Counted from the stretch's first letter, positions 1-7,547 are shown. The stretch: 7,547 nucleotides of DNA from JAZSQT01 sp045538075 (GCA_045538075.1 JAZSQT010000182.1:1-7547); one strand, 5' to 3'. Made by a program: numbers and translations. Notes: generated by a model from the letters alone, not told the origin.

Positions 1-2
1 TA

Positions 3-44
3 CAACTCCTTGGCTCACGGAACGACATGGCTACGATCCGACTT
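3..44. other. Residual MGI/BGISEQ sequencing adapter (non-genomic)
   Basis: These 42 bases match the reverse complement of the MGI/BGISEQ reverse read adapter as I recall it. The match includes the blocks CAACTCCTTGGCTCAC (3-18) and GACATGGCTACGATCCGACT (24-43). The only difference I find is at position 19, which is G here and A in the remembered adapter. Composition supports foreign origin: 23 of the first 44 bases are G or C (52%), against under about 30% in what follows. Bases 1-2 may be the last bases of the library barcode that adjoins this adapter. Genomic sequence resumes at about 45, where Tex homology starts abruptly. The stretch should be masked and not translated. Confidence 0.93.
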
Positions 45-1911
45 AATTTTAGAAGCTACTACCCTTACTAAAGTTGAAGATTTATATGCTCCTTATAAAT
101 CAAAGAAAAAGACTAAAGCAGATATTGCCCGTGAAGCTGGACTTGAACCATTATCTATTTTTATTAAACATAATCAAGATATTACAGCAATTAATTGTGA
201 AGCAGAAAAATACGTATCAAAAGATGTTACAGATTACCAAGAAGCAATATCTATGGCTCTAAATATTTTAACAGATGAAATAGGACATAATATAGAAATT
301 AAAAATAGATTAAGAGAAATATACTCAAATACTGGCATTATTACATCAAGCAATTTAGACAATATACAAGAAAGAACTCCATACGAATCATATTATGAAT
401 TTTCAGAAAAAGTTTCATTAATACCTCCTCATAGAATTTTAGCTCTTTTTAGAGGAGAAAGAGAAAAAATTTTAAAAGTTAATATCACTGTTAATGAAGA
501 TGAATGTATTAACGCTATTACTAATATATTAAAAAATATGGATTGGTGTATTAATTCTTTAATAGAAAAATGTATTAACCGTGCTTTTAAATCAATACTA
601 TCAACATCTATAGAGTTAGAAATTAGAAGTGAATTAAAGTCTAATGGAGAAGATAGAGCAATTAATGTCTTTTCTGATAACCTAAAAAGTTTGTTGATGA
701 CTCCTCCAGTTAAAAATAAATCTGTATTAGGTCTCGACCCAGCTTTTAGGACTGGTTGTAAATATGCAGCTGTTTCAGATACTGGCAAGCTACTTGATTA
801 TGGCGTGATATATCCTACTCCACCTCAAAATGATTATAAGAATAGTAAAAAAACAATTTTAGATGTCATAAAAAAATATAATATTAATGCCATATCAATA
901 GGCAATGGCACTGCAAGTAGAGAAACAGAAGAATTTGTAGCAAAAGTAATATCAGAGACTAATATAGATATTGAATACACTATAGTCAATGAAGCTGGAG
1001 CAAGTATATATTCAGCAAGCGAAATAGCTGCTAAAGAGTTTCCAAACATTGATGTTACAATTAGAGGTGCAATATCTATTGCAAGACGTGTTATTGACCC
1101 ATTGGCCGAATTAGTAAAAATTGAACCACGCTCTATTGGAGTTGGTATGTATCAACACGATATAAACAAGAAGAAATTAGAAACAACTCTACAAGCAGTT
1201 GTTGAAGATGTTGTTAATAATGTTGGAGTAAATTTAAACACTGCAAGTTCATCACTTCTACAATATGTTTCTGGTTTAAATATGAGTATTGCAGAAAAAA
1301 TTGTTAAATTTAGAGATGAAGAAGGTAATTTTAAAAATAGAGAACAACTACTTAAAGTAGCAGGACTTGGAGAAAATATTTACAAACAATGTGCAGGATT
1401 TCTAAAGATATATGACGGTGTTGAGCCATTAGATAGTATGTTTATCCACCCTGAAAATTATAAAACTGTATATAGCCTATTAAATAAACTAAATATTGAA
1501 ATAGATAAAACATTGTTAATAAAATTAGCAATAAAAAACATGAAAATAGATAAATTATTAGATGATCTTCATATCGGTAAATATACTTTTTATGATATTT
1601 TAGAAAATCTTGAGAAACCAGATAGAGATATAAGGGATAGTGTTGACCCAGTAATATTTAAAAAAGGAACAATTAATATAGAAGATATTAATCTAGGTAT
1701 GATTTTATCTGGAAAAATTACTAACATAGTTGATTTTGGTGCATTTGTTGATGTCGGATTAAAAAATGATGGCCTTATTCATATATCAGAGCTATCAGAA
1801 GAATATATTAAAAATCCTAAAGATGTTGTAAAAGTTGGTCAAAAAGTCAATGTTATGGTCGTTCATATTGATACAGAAAGAAATAGAATAAGTTTATCTA
1901 TGCGAATATAA
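45..1911 (+). CDS. tex: Tex family S1 RNA-binding protein / transcription accessory protein, 5' end missing
   Basis: This gene encodes the C-terminal part of Tex, a widely conserved cytoplasmic nucleic-acid-binding protein linked to transcription and RNA metabolism. Counting from the first whole native codon at 46, 621 residues are present. The conserved EDLYAPYKSKKKT block of the helical N-terminal region is at 11-23. The YqgF/RNase H-like domain opens with VLGLDPAFRTGC at 227-238. The Tex-typical VVNNVGVNLNTAS is at about 389-401, followed by helix-hairpin-helix repeats to about 455. The S1 domain (GAFVDVG, DGLIHISELS) occupies about 552-620. Family members are usually about 720-785 residues, so roughly 100 or more N-terminal residues lie beyond the contig end. 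The in-frame TTG at 10 lies within adapter and is not a start, so residues encoded by 10-42 (AHGTTWLRSD) are artefactual. The rest is intact and ends in TAA. The next gene follows on the same strand after 65 bases. Confidence 0.95.
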
Positions 1912-1920
1912 ATATGTCTA

Positions 1921-1949
1921 TTGATTTATATATACTTATGAAGTAATAT
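1921..1949 (+). promoter_or_regulatory. Possible sigma-70-type promoter for the outer-membrane protein gene
   Basis: TTGATT (1921-1926, four of six matches to TTGACA) is followed after 17 bases by TAATAT (1944-1949, four of six matches to TATAAT). This would start transcription around 1956 and leave a leader of about 20 bases carrying the ribosome-binding site. No terminator is visible after tex, so read-through from tex is also possible. In DNA this AT-rich such hexamers arise often by chance, so the call rests mainly on spacing and position. Confidence 0.35.
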
Positions 1950-1965
1950 TATGTCTATTAAAATT

Positions 1966-1970
1966 AGGAG
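1966..1970 (+). promoter_or_regulatory. Ribosome-binding site of the outer-membrane protein gene
   Basis: AGGAG lies six bases upstream of the ATG at 1977. It is a strong Shine-Dalgarno match and fixes the start of the 179-residue protein. Confidence 0.85.
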
Positions 1971-1976
1971 ATTTTT

Positions 1977-2516
1977 ATGAAAAAAATTCTTTTATCTGTT
2001 TTTTTTATTTTAATATTCTCTCAATCTGCATATGCTTTATCTATAAATGCTCAAGCTGGTGGATATTTTCCTATAAAAGATTACGGCGAATATTTTGATG
2101 TTGGATATTATTATGGTCTTTCTGCTGAACAAAAAATTTTACCTTTTACTTCTTTAAAGCTAAATTATAGCAGATACGTATCTGAAGGTAAAAGTAATAC
2201 ACTATATTCATCTGGAGAGCTTAAAGGCGATACTATAGAGTTAATGGTAAAAGTTGCACCGATTGATTTTATTATTTCTCCATACATTTCTGCTGGTGGT
2301 GGCTACTATAACAATAAGATAGAAATAAATAGAGATAAATCAACTTATGATGGATTTGGTTTCGTGGGAGAAGCTGGATTTAATGTAAACTTTTTTATTA
2401 TGTCGGCTGGAATACACGTAAAATATAATTATGCAAAATTTAATAGTGGTATCAAAACTATGGAAAATGTAACAGCTGGTGCTACTTTTTCTATTCACAT
2501 TCCTTTTACAGACTAA
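1977..2516 (+). CDS. Small outer-membrane beta-barrel protein (porin-like / OmpA-barrel type)
   Basis: The product is 179 residues long. Residues 1-20 form a typical Sec signal peptide: MKK, a hydrophobic core, then SAYA with cleavage before LSINAQAG. The mature part alternates polar and hydrophobic residues and is rich in Gly, Tyr and Phe. Likely strands include about 22-30, 41-51, 57-68, 84-94, 99-112, 124-138, 140-153 and 163-176, so an eight-stranded barrel of the 'outer membrane protein beta-barrel domain' class is likely. No periplasmic peptidoglycan-binding domain follows. The start is set by AGGAG six bases upstream. It is convergent with the two-partner secretion operon and shares a terminator hairpin with it, so co-expression is not implied. 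The signal-peptide codons contain an A7 run (1980-1986) and a T8 run (1999-2006). Its specific function is unknown: structural barrel, adhesin or small porin are all possible. Confidence 0.8.
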   Translation: MKKILLSVFFILIFSQSAYALSINAQAGGYFPIKDYGEYFDVGYYYGLSAEQKILPFTSLKLNYSRYVSEGKSNTLYSSGELKGDTIELMVKVAPIDFIISPYISAGGGYYNNKIEINRDKSTYDGFGFVGEAGFNVNFFIMSAGIHVKYNYAKFNSGIKTMENVTAGATFSIHIPFTD

Positions 2517-2532
2517 TATATAATTATTTTTA

Positions 2533-2570
2533 AAAGCTAAAGAATAAAATTATTTATATTCTTTAGCTTT
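2533..2570. terminator. Intrinsic terminator between convergent genes, probably bidirectional
   Basis: A perfect 14-bp inverted repeat pairs AAAGCTAAAGAATA (2533-2546) with TATTCTTTAGCTTT (2557-2570) around a 10-base loop. On the plus strand the T-rich stem end runs into GTTTTAT, giving a U-rich tail for the outer-membrane protein gene. On the minus strand the A-run of the left arm gives a run of U at the stem end, so the same hairpin can end the tpsBA transcript, whose last stop codon is only about 18 bases upstream of it. The stem is AT-rich, with three G-C pairs, as expected in this genome. The gap 2517-2587 holds nothing else. Confidence 0.8.
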
Positions 2571-2587
2571 GTTTTATCTATAATAAA

Positions 2588-5500
2588 TTATCTTATTTGA
2601 CTTTTATCGGCATTTGGAATATTGATTTCTTCAACTTCTACTAAATTTTCTTTTTCTTTATTATGATTTTTTACTGCAAATATAGAAGCAATTCCTATAT
2701 TGTTATCTTCATAAGGATAAAATGAATATTTATAGGCATCATTCATAAGATAATACATTCCTTTATCAACTGGTAAACCATTTATAAAAACGTCTCCAGA
2801 AGTTAAAAATTGATACCTTAATAAACCTTTAAAATATGATGGTGCTACAATATTTATTTTAGACCAATCAACACCACCAAAAGCACTAAAAATTGCATCA
2901 TCAGCATCAACGTAAATATTTGAATCTAAGCCAATATTTACACCTTGAAGATATAAATAACCTGCAACTATTCGTCCTGTCCCTGATATATCTTTATCAC
3001 TTCTTAAATCAACATAAGAACCAAGTATATATCCATTATTTTTTGAACCAAAAACAAATTCTGAAGATAAAATTTTTAAATTATTTATTAATGCAATATC
3101 TTCTAATGTAACTTTATTATTAGTATCTATAGATATACTATTTCCAAACAAAGAATATCCATTATCATTTAAATCAATTATATTTATATCTTTATCTGAT
3201 AATATATTTAATACTCCAGCTGAAATATCAATATTTTCTGAATCAACTTTAAAATCACCTTTATCTCTAATATTTAATATTATATTTTTTGATGTTAAAG
3301 AAAATTCACTACCATCATTTACTATATTAGCTTCTAAATTTAACTTTTCAATTGATGATAACGATGTAAAAGGAAATTTTAAATTACCATTTTTAGAAAT
3401 AATAGATAAATTATTAGTTCCATTAGTATTTAATGATGTAAAATCAATACTTCCACCATTAACGAAAGAGATTGTTTCTGATATTCCATTTAATACATCA
3501 ACTGTTAAATCTCTATTAGTTCCTTCTATATCTATATTCACATTATCAACTGTCGTAATTTTAGAATTATTTAGAGATTCAAATCCAAAAACTTTTAAAT
3601 TGCCTTGATTTTCAATATTTAATGTAACACTACCATTAGAAGCACTTAATTGACTTAATGTTACATCATTATTTTCTGATAAATTAATATTTCCTTCTCT
3701 TGAAACAATACTTCCAGTTTCTAAGTCAGTAATTAAATTTATATCACTTTTAGTATTAATATTAAGATTTTTTAATGTTACTCTATTGCCATTAGAATTA
3801 ATACCACCATTTTCACTTGTAATCCTAACATCAATATTTTTATTAACATCTGATGTTAAATTAAGCCCACCTACTATTTTTATATCAACAAATTTTGTAG
3901 GTTCAACGTGATCAACAAACTCTTGACTCATTACTGCATCTGCTTCATCTGTTTTTGTTAAATAAATTTCATTAGCTTTAATTAACATATTTTTAGTAGT
4001 ATCTGCTACAAAATCATAACTACCATAGACATTTCCTGCCTTATTTGTAATATTTATCATACCACTTCCGGCAGAAATATCTTGATTTATATTAGTAATT
4101 CCAGAATCTTGAGTATAAGTTATATCATTATTATTAGTTTTAATAGTGCCTAAGGAAACATTAGTATGCTCATTATTTATTGTAATTGCTCCATTTGATG
4201 AAGAAGCATTAAGATGTGGAGCATTTAAAGTTAAAGATGTTGCATTAGCAGATGAAATACTTACCCTTTCTGCAACAACTCCTTTACCATTAATATCTGT
4301 TTCTGATTTAAGAAAAACATTTTTTCCTTTTACTTCTGCAAGATTAAGACTTCCTATACTACTAAGATTAATATTATCATTTGATACTGCATATACATTT
4401 GATACATTATTTATATTTAAAATATCTATAAAGCTATTTGCAGAAGTTGCCCTAATTTCACTTGCTGATAATTTGGCATTAGAAACAATAGAACCATTAG
4501 CCGTTAAGCCTAAAGAACCAGTTAAATTAATTTCCTCATTGAAGATATTAATATTACCAGCTGCATTTAAAGATAACCCTTGTCCAGTGATGATAGAACC
4601 AACCCCTCCAAAAATAGTTATATCACCATTTCTATTACCAATAGTTCCAACTGTTGATATTTCAATGTTGTTATTTGCTAATTGAGTATTGAGATAATCC
4701 ATATCAATATATGATACTTCTTGATTTTCTGGGATTTGGAAATTTTCTTCTAATGCACCACTTGGAGCATCTTTCATAATTATAATATCACTCGGGTCAA
4801 TTAAATATTTTCCTTTATTTCCATATTTAGAACTTGTATCTACTTTTCCATAAACAGAAATTATTTTTCCACTTGTTTCAATAAAACCACCATTACCGTA
4901 TATTGATGTTGCTTCTAATAGTGAATTTTTATTAACAATAGTGCTACCTTTAGATAAAACTTTTATTTCCCCTGCTTTATCTTCTCCATTAGCTTTAATA
5001 ATACTTCCATTATTGATATTTGTAGAATTATTACTATCAATTAAAATATTTCCACCAATTTTGCCTGATACATCTATGCTTCCAGAATTATTAATATTAT
5101 CAGCTACTAATACTACTTTACCACCTTCAGTTTTAACAGATGAAGCATTAATTATTCCTACATTATTAACATTGCTTTTTAATAAGTCTGAACTTTTAGC
5201 TGTGATATTAATATTTTTACCATTTATTGAACCATTATTTGATATATTTGAATTTAACGACCCTCCGTCAACAGAAATTCCAACAAGCCCTAATCTATCG
5301 TAATTTAGCCTAAAAGTATTTCCTGTAGCTAAAAAAACGTTACCATTTTTAGCATTAATTTCACCATTATTAGTTATATTATTAGCCAAAATAGTAACTG
5401 TTCCATTTTTTGCGTTTATAATACCATCATTAATAACTATACCTGTTGCGTCTTTAAATAAATAATTATTATTTAAAAAATCACTATTAGAAATATTTGC

Positions 5501-5872
5501 AGTGCTACCTAAAAATGAACCTACTTGAATAGATGCACCATTGCCAATAAGTATTCCATTTTGATTAACTAAAAATATATTTCCGTTAGCTGTTAAATTT
5601 CCTAAAATATTACTTGGTAAATTTCCTACAACTCTATTCAAAGTAATACTTGAAACATTTGGTTGAATAAAATTTACGTTTTCATTTTTCCCAATACTAA
5701 AATTATTCCAATTTATTATTGCTTTATCTGTTTGTTGAAATACATTTGTATTAGAATTATTTTGGCTGATAGTTGCACTACCTGCTACAACACTCCCACC
5801 ATTTGGAGCTGCATACACTAAAGAAAAGCAACTTGTAAATAAAAAAATTATTAGTAATATTCTAAAAACCAT
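2588..5872 (-). CDS. Two-partner secretion exoprotein TpsA (filamentous haemagglutinin N-terminal domain protein)
   Basis: The product is a 1094-residue secreted protein, probably a surface adhesin or similar. Residues 1-21 or 22 are a Sec signal peptide (core LLIIFLF, cleavage after VYA). The TPS secretion domain spans about 23-265. It starts APNGGSVVAGSATI, includes the INWNNFSIG block (about 53-61), and carries NQNGI at 103-107 where the family motif is NPNGI. This domain is what TpsB POTRA domains recognise. Repeated turns such as INAKNG, 20 residues apart (about 152 and 172), indicate a right-handed beta-helix. A YLIDPSDIII segment (356-365) followed by GDITI and LSLNAAGNINI (about 416-443) resembles a module common in HMW-like TpsA proteins. 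The middle is Asn/Ser-rich beta-helix to about 960. The last 130 residues include an aromatic stretch (YYLMNDAYKYSFYPYE, about 1040-1055) and a charged tail. The mature chain has no cysteine. The ATG at 5872 is preferred because AAGGG precedes it; the ATG at 5887 would add five residues and lacks a ribosome-binding site. Cargo function is unknown. Confidence 0.9.
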   Translation of the reverse strand: MVFRILLIIFLFTSCFSLVYAAPNGGSVVAGSATISQNNSNTNVFQQTDKAIINWNNFSIGKNENVNFIQPNVSSITLNRVVGNLPSNILGNLTANGNIFLVNQNGILIGNGASIQVGSFLGSTANISNSDFLNNNYLFKDATGIVINDGIINAKNGTVTILANNITNNGEINAKNGNVFLATGNTFRLNYDRLGLVGISVDGGSLNSNISNNGSINGKNINITAKSSDLLKSNVNNVGIINASSVKTEGGKVVLVADNINNSGSIDVSGKIGGNILIDSNNSTNINNGSIIKANGEDKAGEIKVLSKGSTIVNKNSLLEATSIYGNGGFIETSGKIISVYGKVDTSSKYGNKGKYLIDPSDIIIMKDAPSGALEENFQIPENQEVSYIDMDYLNTQLANNNIEISTVGTIGNRNGDITIFGGVGSIITGQGLSLNAAGNINIFNEEINLTGSLGLTANGSIVSNAKLSASEIRATSANSFIDILNINNVSNVYAVSNDNINLSSIGSLNLAEVKGKNVFLKSETDINGKGVVAERVSISSANATSLTLNAPHLNASSSNGAITINNEHTNVSLGTIKTNNNDITYTQDSGITNINQDISAGSGMINITNKAGNVYGSYDFVADTTKNMLIKANEIYLTKTDEADAVMSQEFVDHVEPTKFVDIKIVGGLNLTSDVNKNIDVRITSENGGINSNGNRVTLKNLNINTKSDINLITDLETGSIVSREGNINLSENNDVTLSQLSASNGSVTLNIENQGNLKVFGFESLNNSKITTVDNVNIDIEGTNRDLTVDVLNGISETISFVNGGSIDFTSLNTNGTNNLSIISKNGNLKFPFTSLSSIEKLNLEANIVNDGSEFSLTSKNIILNIRDKGDFKVDSENIDISAGVLNILSDKDINIIDLNDNGYSLFGNSISIDTNNKVTLEDIALINNLKILSSEFVFGSKNNGYILGSYVDLRSDKDISGTGRIVAGYLYLQGVNIGLDSNIYVDADDAIFSAFGGVDWSKINIVAPSYFKGLLRYQFLTSGDVFINGLPVDKGMYYLMNDAYKYSFYPYEDNNIGIASIFAVKNHNKEKENLVEVEEINIPNADKSQIR

Positions 5873-7526
5873 AACTAACCCTTGCATAAACTATGCCGTA
5901 ATTAAGTTTTTCAGTTGTAGATGATAATGGAAATCCATAATCAACATTAATTGATAAACCTTTAATTGGATAAAATCTTAAAGCTAAACCTATAGAATAA
6001 AGATTTGCACTTGAATAACCTATGTTTTCAGGAGAATAGTTTTGAACCCAACCACCATCAAAAAATACTGCTGCTTTAATTTCAGGCAAATAAACATCTG
6101 CTTCAAATTCAGCACTCAATCTAAACCCATTATCACCAGAGTTCACTCCACTTTGGAAACCTCTAACACTATACATACCACCTATATAAAATTTTTCAGA
6201 AGCAAATAGATTATCTGTAGCGTATTGACCAGAACCATATAAATTCATTCTAAAAAATGAGGCTATATATTGGGTATAATCAAATTCTCCATATATTCTC
6301 TGATAATATCCTCCAGCATTTGGCACCGTAGAACCTTTGCTATTATGACTACCATTAAATATTGGATTTATCCCTTGATCTATTGATATATTATAAAAAC
6401 CTTCACCATTTCTTACTGGATAAAAGCTACCATATAATCCTAACGATAAATTATATACTCCATCTGCAGTAAATCTTTCGCCAAGCATTTTTTCTATAGA
6501 ATTTTTTAGCCTAAAACCACCATATAGATTTATTGTAGCTGCACTTCTTAATAATAATGGATATTCTGCATACAATTTAAATTCATCAGAATAACCCTTT
6601 AAATCTAATGTTTTAAATTTATCTGTAGCCATATACTGGCTTCTTGTATAACTTAACCCTAATTTAAAACCATTAATACCGAAAGGAATATTATAATCTA
6701 CTCTTGCAAAAAATAATTCTCGTGGGTCAAAATTGTCAAGACCTATAGAAAAGTAGCCTGCTAATCTATCACCACCTTTAAAAATATTAGCTAAAGAACC
6801 GGCAGCACTCAATCTATATTCATTAGTTTCTTTATTTCCATAATTATCTAATCCAATAAATGCTCTATATGGTCTATCGTCTAAAAGATGAATTATAATA
6901 TCAGATGTTCCTTGCTCCTCTCCAGCTTTTAAAGTGGCTCTAACATTTAATCCCATAAAAGAATTTAATAACAATATTCTATCTTCAATATCTTTAATAT
7001 TTAATATAAGACCAGTCTTTAATGGTGATAAGTATTCTTCAATAAATCTACTTTTATATCTGCTTTCTTCAACAACAATCACTTTTGGAATTTTTCCTTC
7101 AACTATAACAATAGTTACTGTTTCATTTTCTATTACTTGTGGAGGTATATAAGCATAACTAACTATATAACCTTTTTTGTTGTATAATTTAGTTACTTCA
7201 TCGGCTACTTCATATAAATCATTTAAAGTTAAATGTTTACCAATATAATCTGATACTACACGGTATAAATCGTCTCTATCAATAACTCTATTACCTATAA
7301 AATCAAACTCAGTAATAAAAAATGTTATATCTTCGTCAGATTTTGGTAAATGGTCCTTAATATCATCTTTATCTATTATATTTGGATTATTGTCTCGTGG
7401 ATATGGCACATTGTGATAATCTTTATTAAAACTATCATCAACGGACCCTCCTATACTTGATTGACCATAAGAAAACGATGAGCTAAACAGAAAAAACACT
7501 AAAATTAAAAATAAGTTAAATTTCAT
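5862..7526 (-). CDS. Two-partner secretion outer-membrane transporter TpsB (ShlB/FhaC/HecB family)
   Basis: The product is 554 residues long and belongs to the Omp85/TpsB superfamily. It captures the TpsA TPS domain in the periplasm and passes the exoprotein through its barrel. Residues 1-21 are a signal peptide (KFNLFLILVFFLF core). An Asp/Asn/Pro-rich linker runs to about 67. The first POTRA domain (POTRA_2 type, FFITEFDFIGN to VIVEGKIPKV) covers about 68-148, and a second POTRA-like domain runs to about 217. The barrel begins near IGLDNYG (224-230) with the family block FKGGDRL (249-255). VRGF (454-457) is the lid-loop motif of the superfamily and FFDGG (488-492) matches its strand motif. 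The protein ends in Phe (ARVSYGF), the expected barrel-assembly signal. Length is normal for FhaC/ShlB (about 550-590). The ATG at 7526 is preferred over the in-frame TTG at 7535 because the signal peptide then starts MKFN. It is first in a tpsB-tpsA operon, and its stop overlaps the tpsA start by 11 bases. Confidence 0.95.
   Translation of the reverse strand: MKFNLFLILVFFLFSSSFSYGQSSIGGSVDDSFNKDYHNVPYPRDNNPNIIDKDDIKDHLPKSDEDITFFITEFDFIGNRVIDRDDLYRVVSDYIGKHLTLNDLYEVADEVTKLYNKKGYIVSYAYIPPQVIENETVTIVIVEGKIPKVIVVEESRYKSRFIEEYLSPLKTGLILNIKDIEDRILLLNSFMGLNVRATLKAGEEQGTSDIIIHLLDDRPYRAFIGLDNYGNKETNEYRLSAAGSLANIFKGGDRLAGYFSIGLDNFDPRELFFARVDYNIPFGINGFKLGLSYTRSQYMATDKFKTLDLKGYSDEFKLYAEYPLLLRSAATINLYGGFRLKNSIEKMLGERFTADGVYNLSLGLYGSFYPVRNGEGFYNISIDQGINPIFNGSHNSKGSTVPNAGGYYQRIYGEFDYTQYIASFFRMNLYGSGQYATDNLFASEKFYIGGMYSVRGFQSGVNSGDNGFRLSAEFEADVYLPEIKAAVFFDGGWVQNYSPENIGYSSANLYSIGLALRFYPIKGLSINVDYGFPLSSTTEKLNYGIVYARVSYGF
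5879..5883 (-). promoter_or_regulatory. Ribosome-binding site deciding the tpsA start
   Basis: Read on the minus strand, AAGGG ends six bases before the ATG at 5872. It lies inside the end of tpsB. The upstream in-frame ATG at 5887 is preceded by CGGCATAGTTT with no purine-rich motif, so the downstream ATG is the better start. Confidence 0.6.
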
Positions 7527-7547
7527 ATCTACCAAAATATTATATAA

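Larger units (their letters stand above)
1912..1976. repeat. 10-bp direct repeat in the tex-omp gap
   Basis: TATGTCTATT occurs at 1913-1922 and again at 1950-1959, 37 bases apart start to start. The copies flank the candidate promoter, one overlapping its -35 element and the other just after its -10 element. A repressor or activator site is conceivable, but two copies of a 10-mer in AT-rich DNA is weak evidence. Confidence 0.35.

Noticed and set aside
10..44. TTG start codon and N-terminal residues AHGTTWLRSD of the Tex reading frame
   Set aside because: They are encoded by adapter sequence. Tex similarity starts only after position 45, and a real Tex has a much longer N-terminus.
429..1049. 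Minus-strand open frames opposite tex (429-788 and 834-1049)
   Set aside because: They lie wholly inside the conserved tex gene and lack recognisable domains, so they are antisense shadows.
4146..5303. Two long plus-strand open frames (4146-4685, 179 residues; 4941-5303, 120 residues) opposite tpsA
   Set aside because: They are antisense shadows of the repetitive tpsA coding sequence. They are Leu/Pro/Ile-rich without a recognisable domain, and tpsA is strongly supported on the other strand.
5822..5836. Lipobox-like FTSC in the TpsA signal peptide (Cys15), suggesting a lipoprotein
   Set aside because: The -3 position is Phe rather than Leu or a similar residue. A good signal peptidase I site (VYA before APNGG) follows, and TpsA proteins are normally processed there. 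The cysteine is removed with the signal peptide.
2588..5872. CRISPR-like or tandem nucleotide repeats in the AT-rich tpsA region
   Set aside because: The repetitiveness is at protein level (beta-helix turns with Asn, Ser and Ile). I see no exact direct repeats with regular spacers at the DNA level.
7539..7544. Perfect TATAAT on the minus strand just upstream of tpsB
   Set aside because: It would leave a leader of only about six bases before the ATG at 7526, and any -35 element would lie beyond the window. The motif is expected by chance in such AT-rich DNA.

Overview
This window is a very AT-rich fragment (coding regions by eye around 27-30% G+C) from a didermic, Gram-negative-type bacterium. 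The evidence for two membranes is three Sec-exported outer-membrane or surface proteins: a small beta-barrel protein, a TpsB/FhaC-type transporter, and its filamentous-haemagglutinin-like TpsA partner. UGA is not used as a sense codon, and the stops are TAA and TAG. I cannot name the organism from the sequence. Low-G+C host-associated lineages (for example Campylobacterota, Deferribacterota such as Mucispirillum, low-G+C gut Alphaproteobacteria, Fusobacteriota) all remain possible.

Layout. Bases 3-44 are not genomic: they match, with one mismatch, an MGI/BGISEQ library adapter as I remember it. The window therefore starts at an artefactual contig end. By chance the adapter reads in frame into the first gene and supplies a false TTG start at position 10. 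From about 45 to 1911 (+) lies the C-terminal majority of tex, which encodes a conserved S1-domain RNA-binding protein. After a 65-base gap with a possible promoter comes a 179-residue outer-membrane beta-barrel protein (1977-2516, +). A perfect 14-bp hairpin (2533-2570) then separates the plus-strand genes from a convergent minus-strand operon.

That operon is a two-partner secretion (type Vb) system. tpsB (7526 to 5862) encodes a signal peptide, two POTRA-like domains and a 16-strand-type barrel with VRGF and FFDGG motifs. It overlaps by 11 bases with tpsA (5872 to 2588), which encodes a 1094-residue exoprotein. TpsA has a TPS secretion domain, a long Asn/Ser-rich beta-helical body and an aromatic C-terminal segment of unknown role. 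TpsA would cross the inner membrane by Sec, bind the POTRA domains of TpsB in the periplasm, and be threaded through the TpsB barrel to the surface or medium. What it does there cannot be read from the sequence.

No tRNA, rRNA, CRISPR, insertion sequence or phage gene is visible. Coding density is high and no gap exceeds 300 bases. The TPS pair is a known secretion class carrying an uncharacterised cargo. I see no evidence for a wholly new system, and the most consequential observation is the adapter at the left end.
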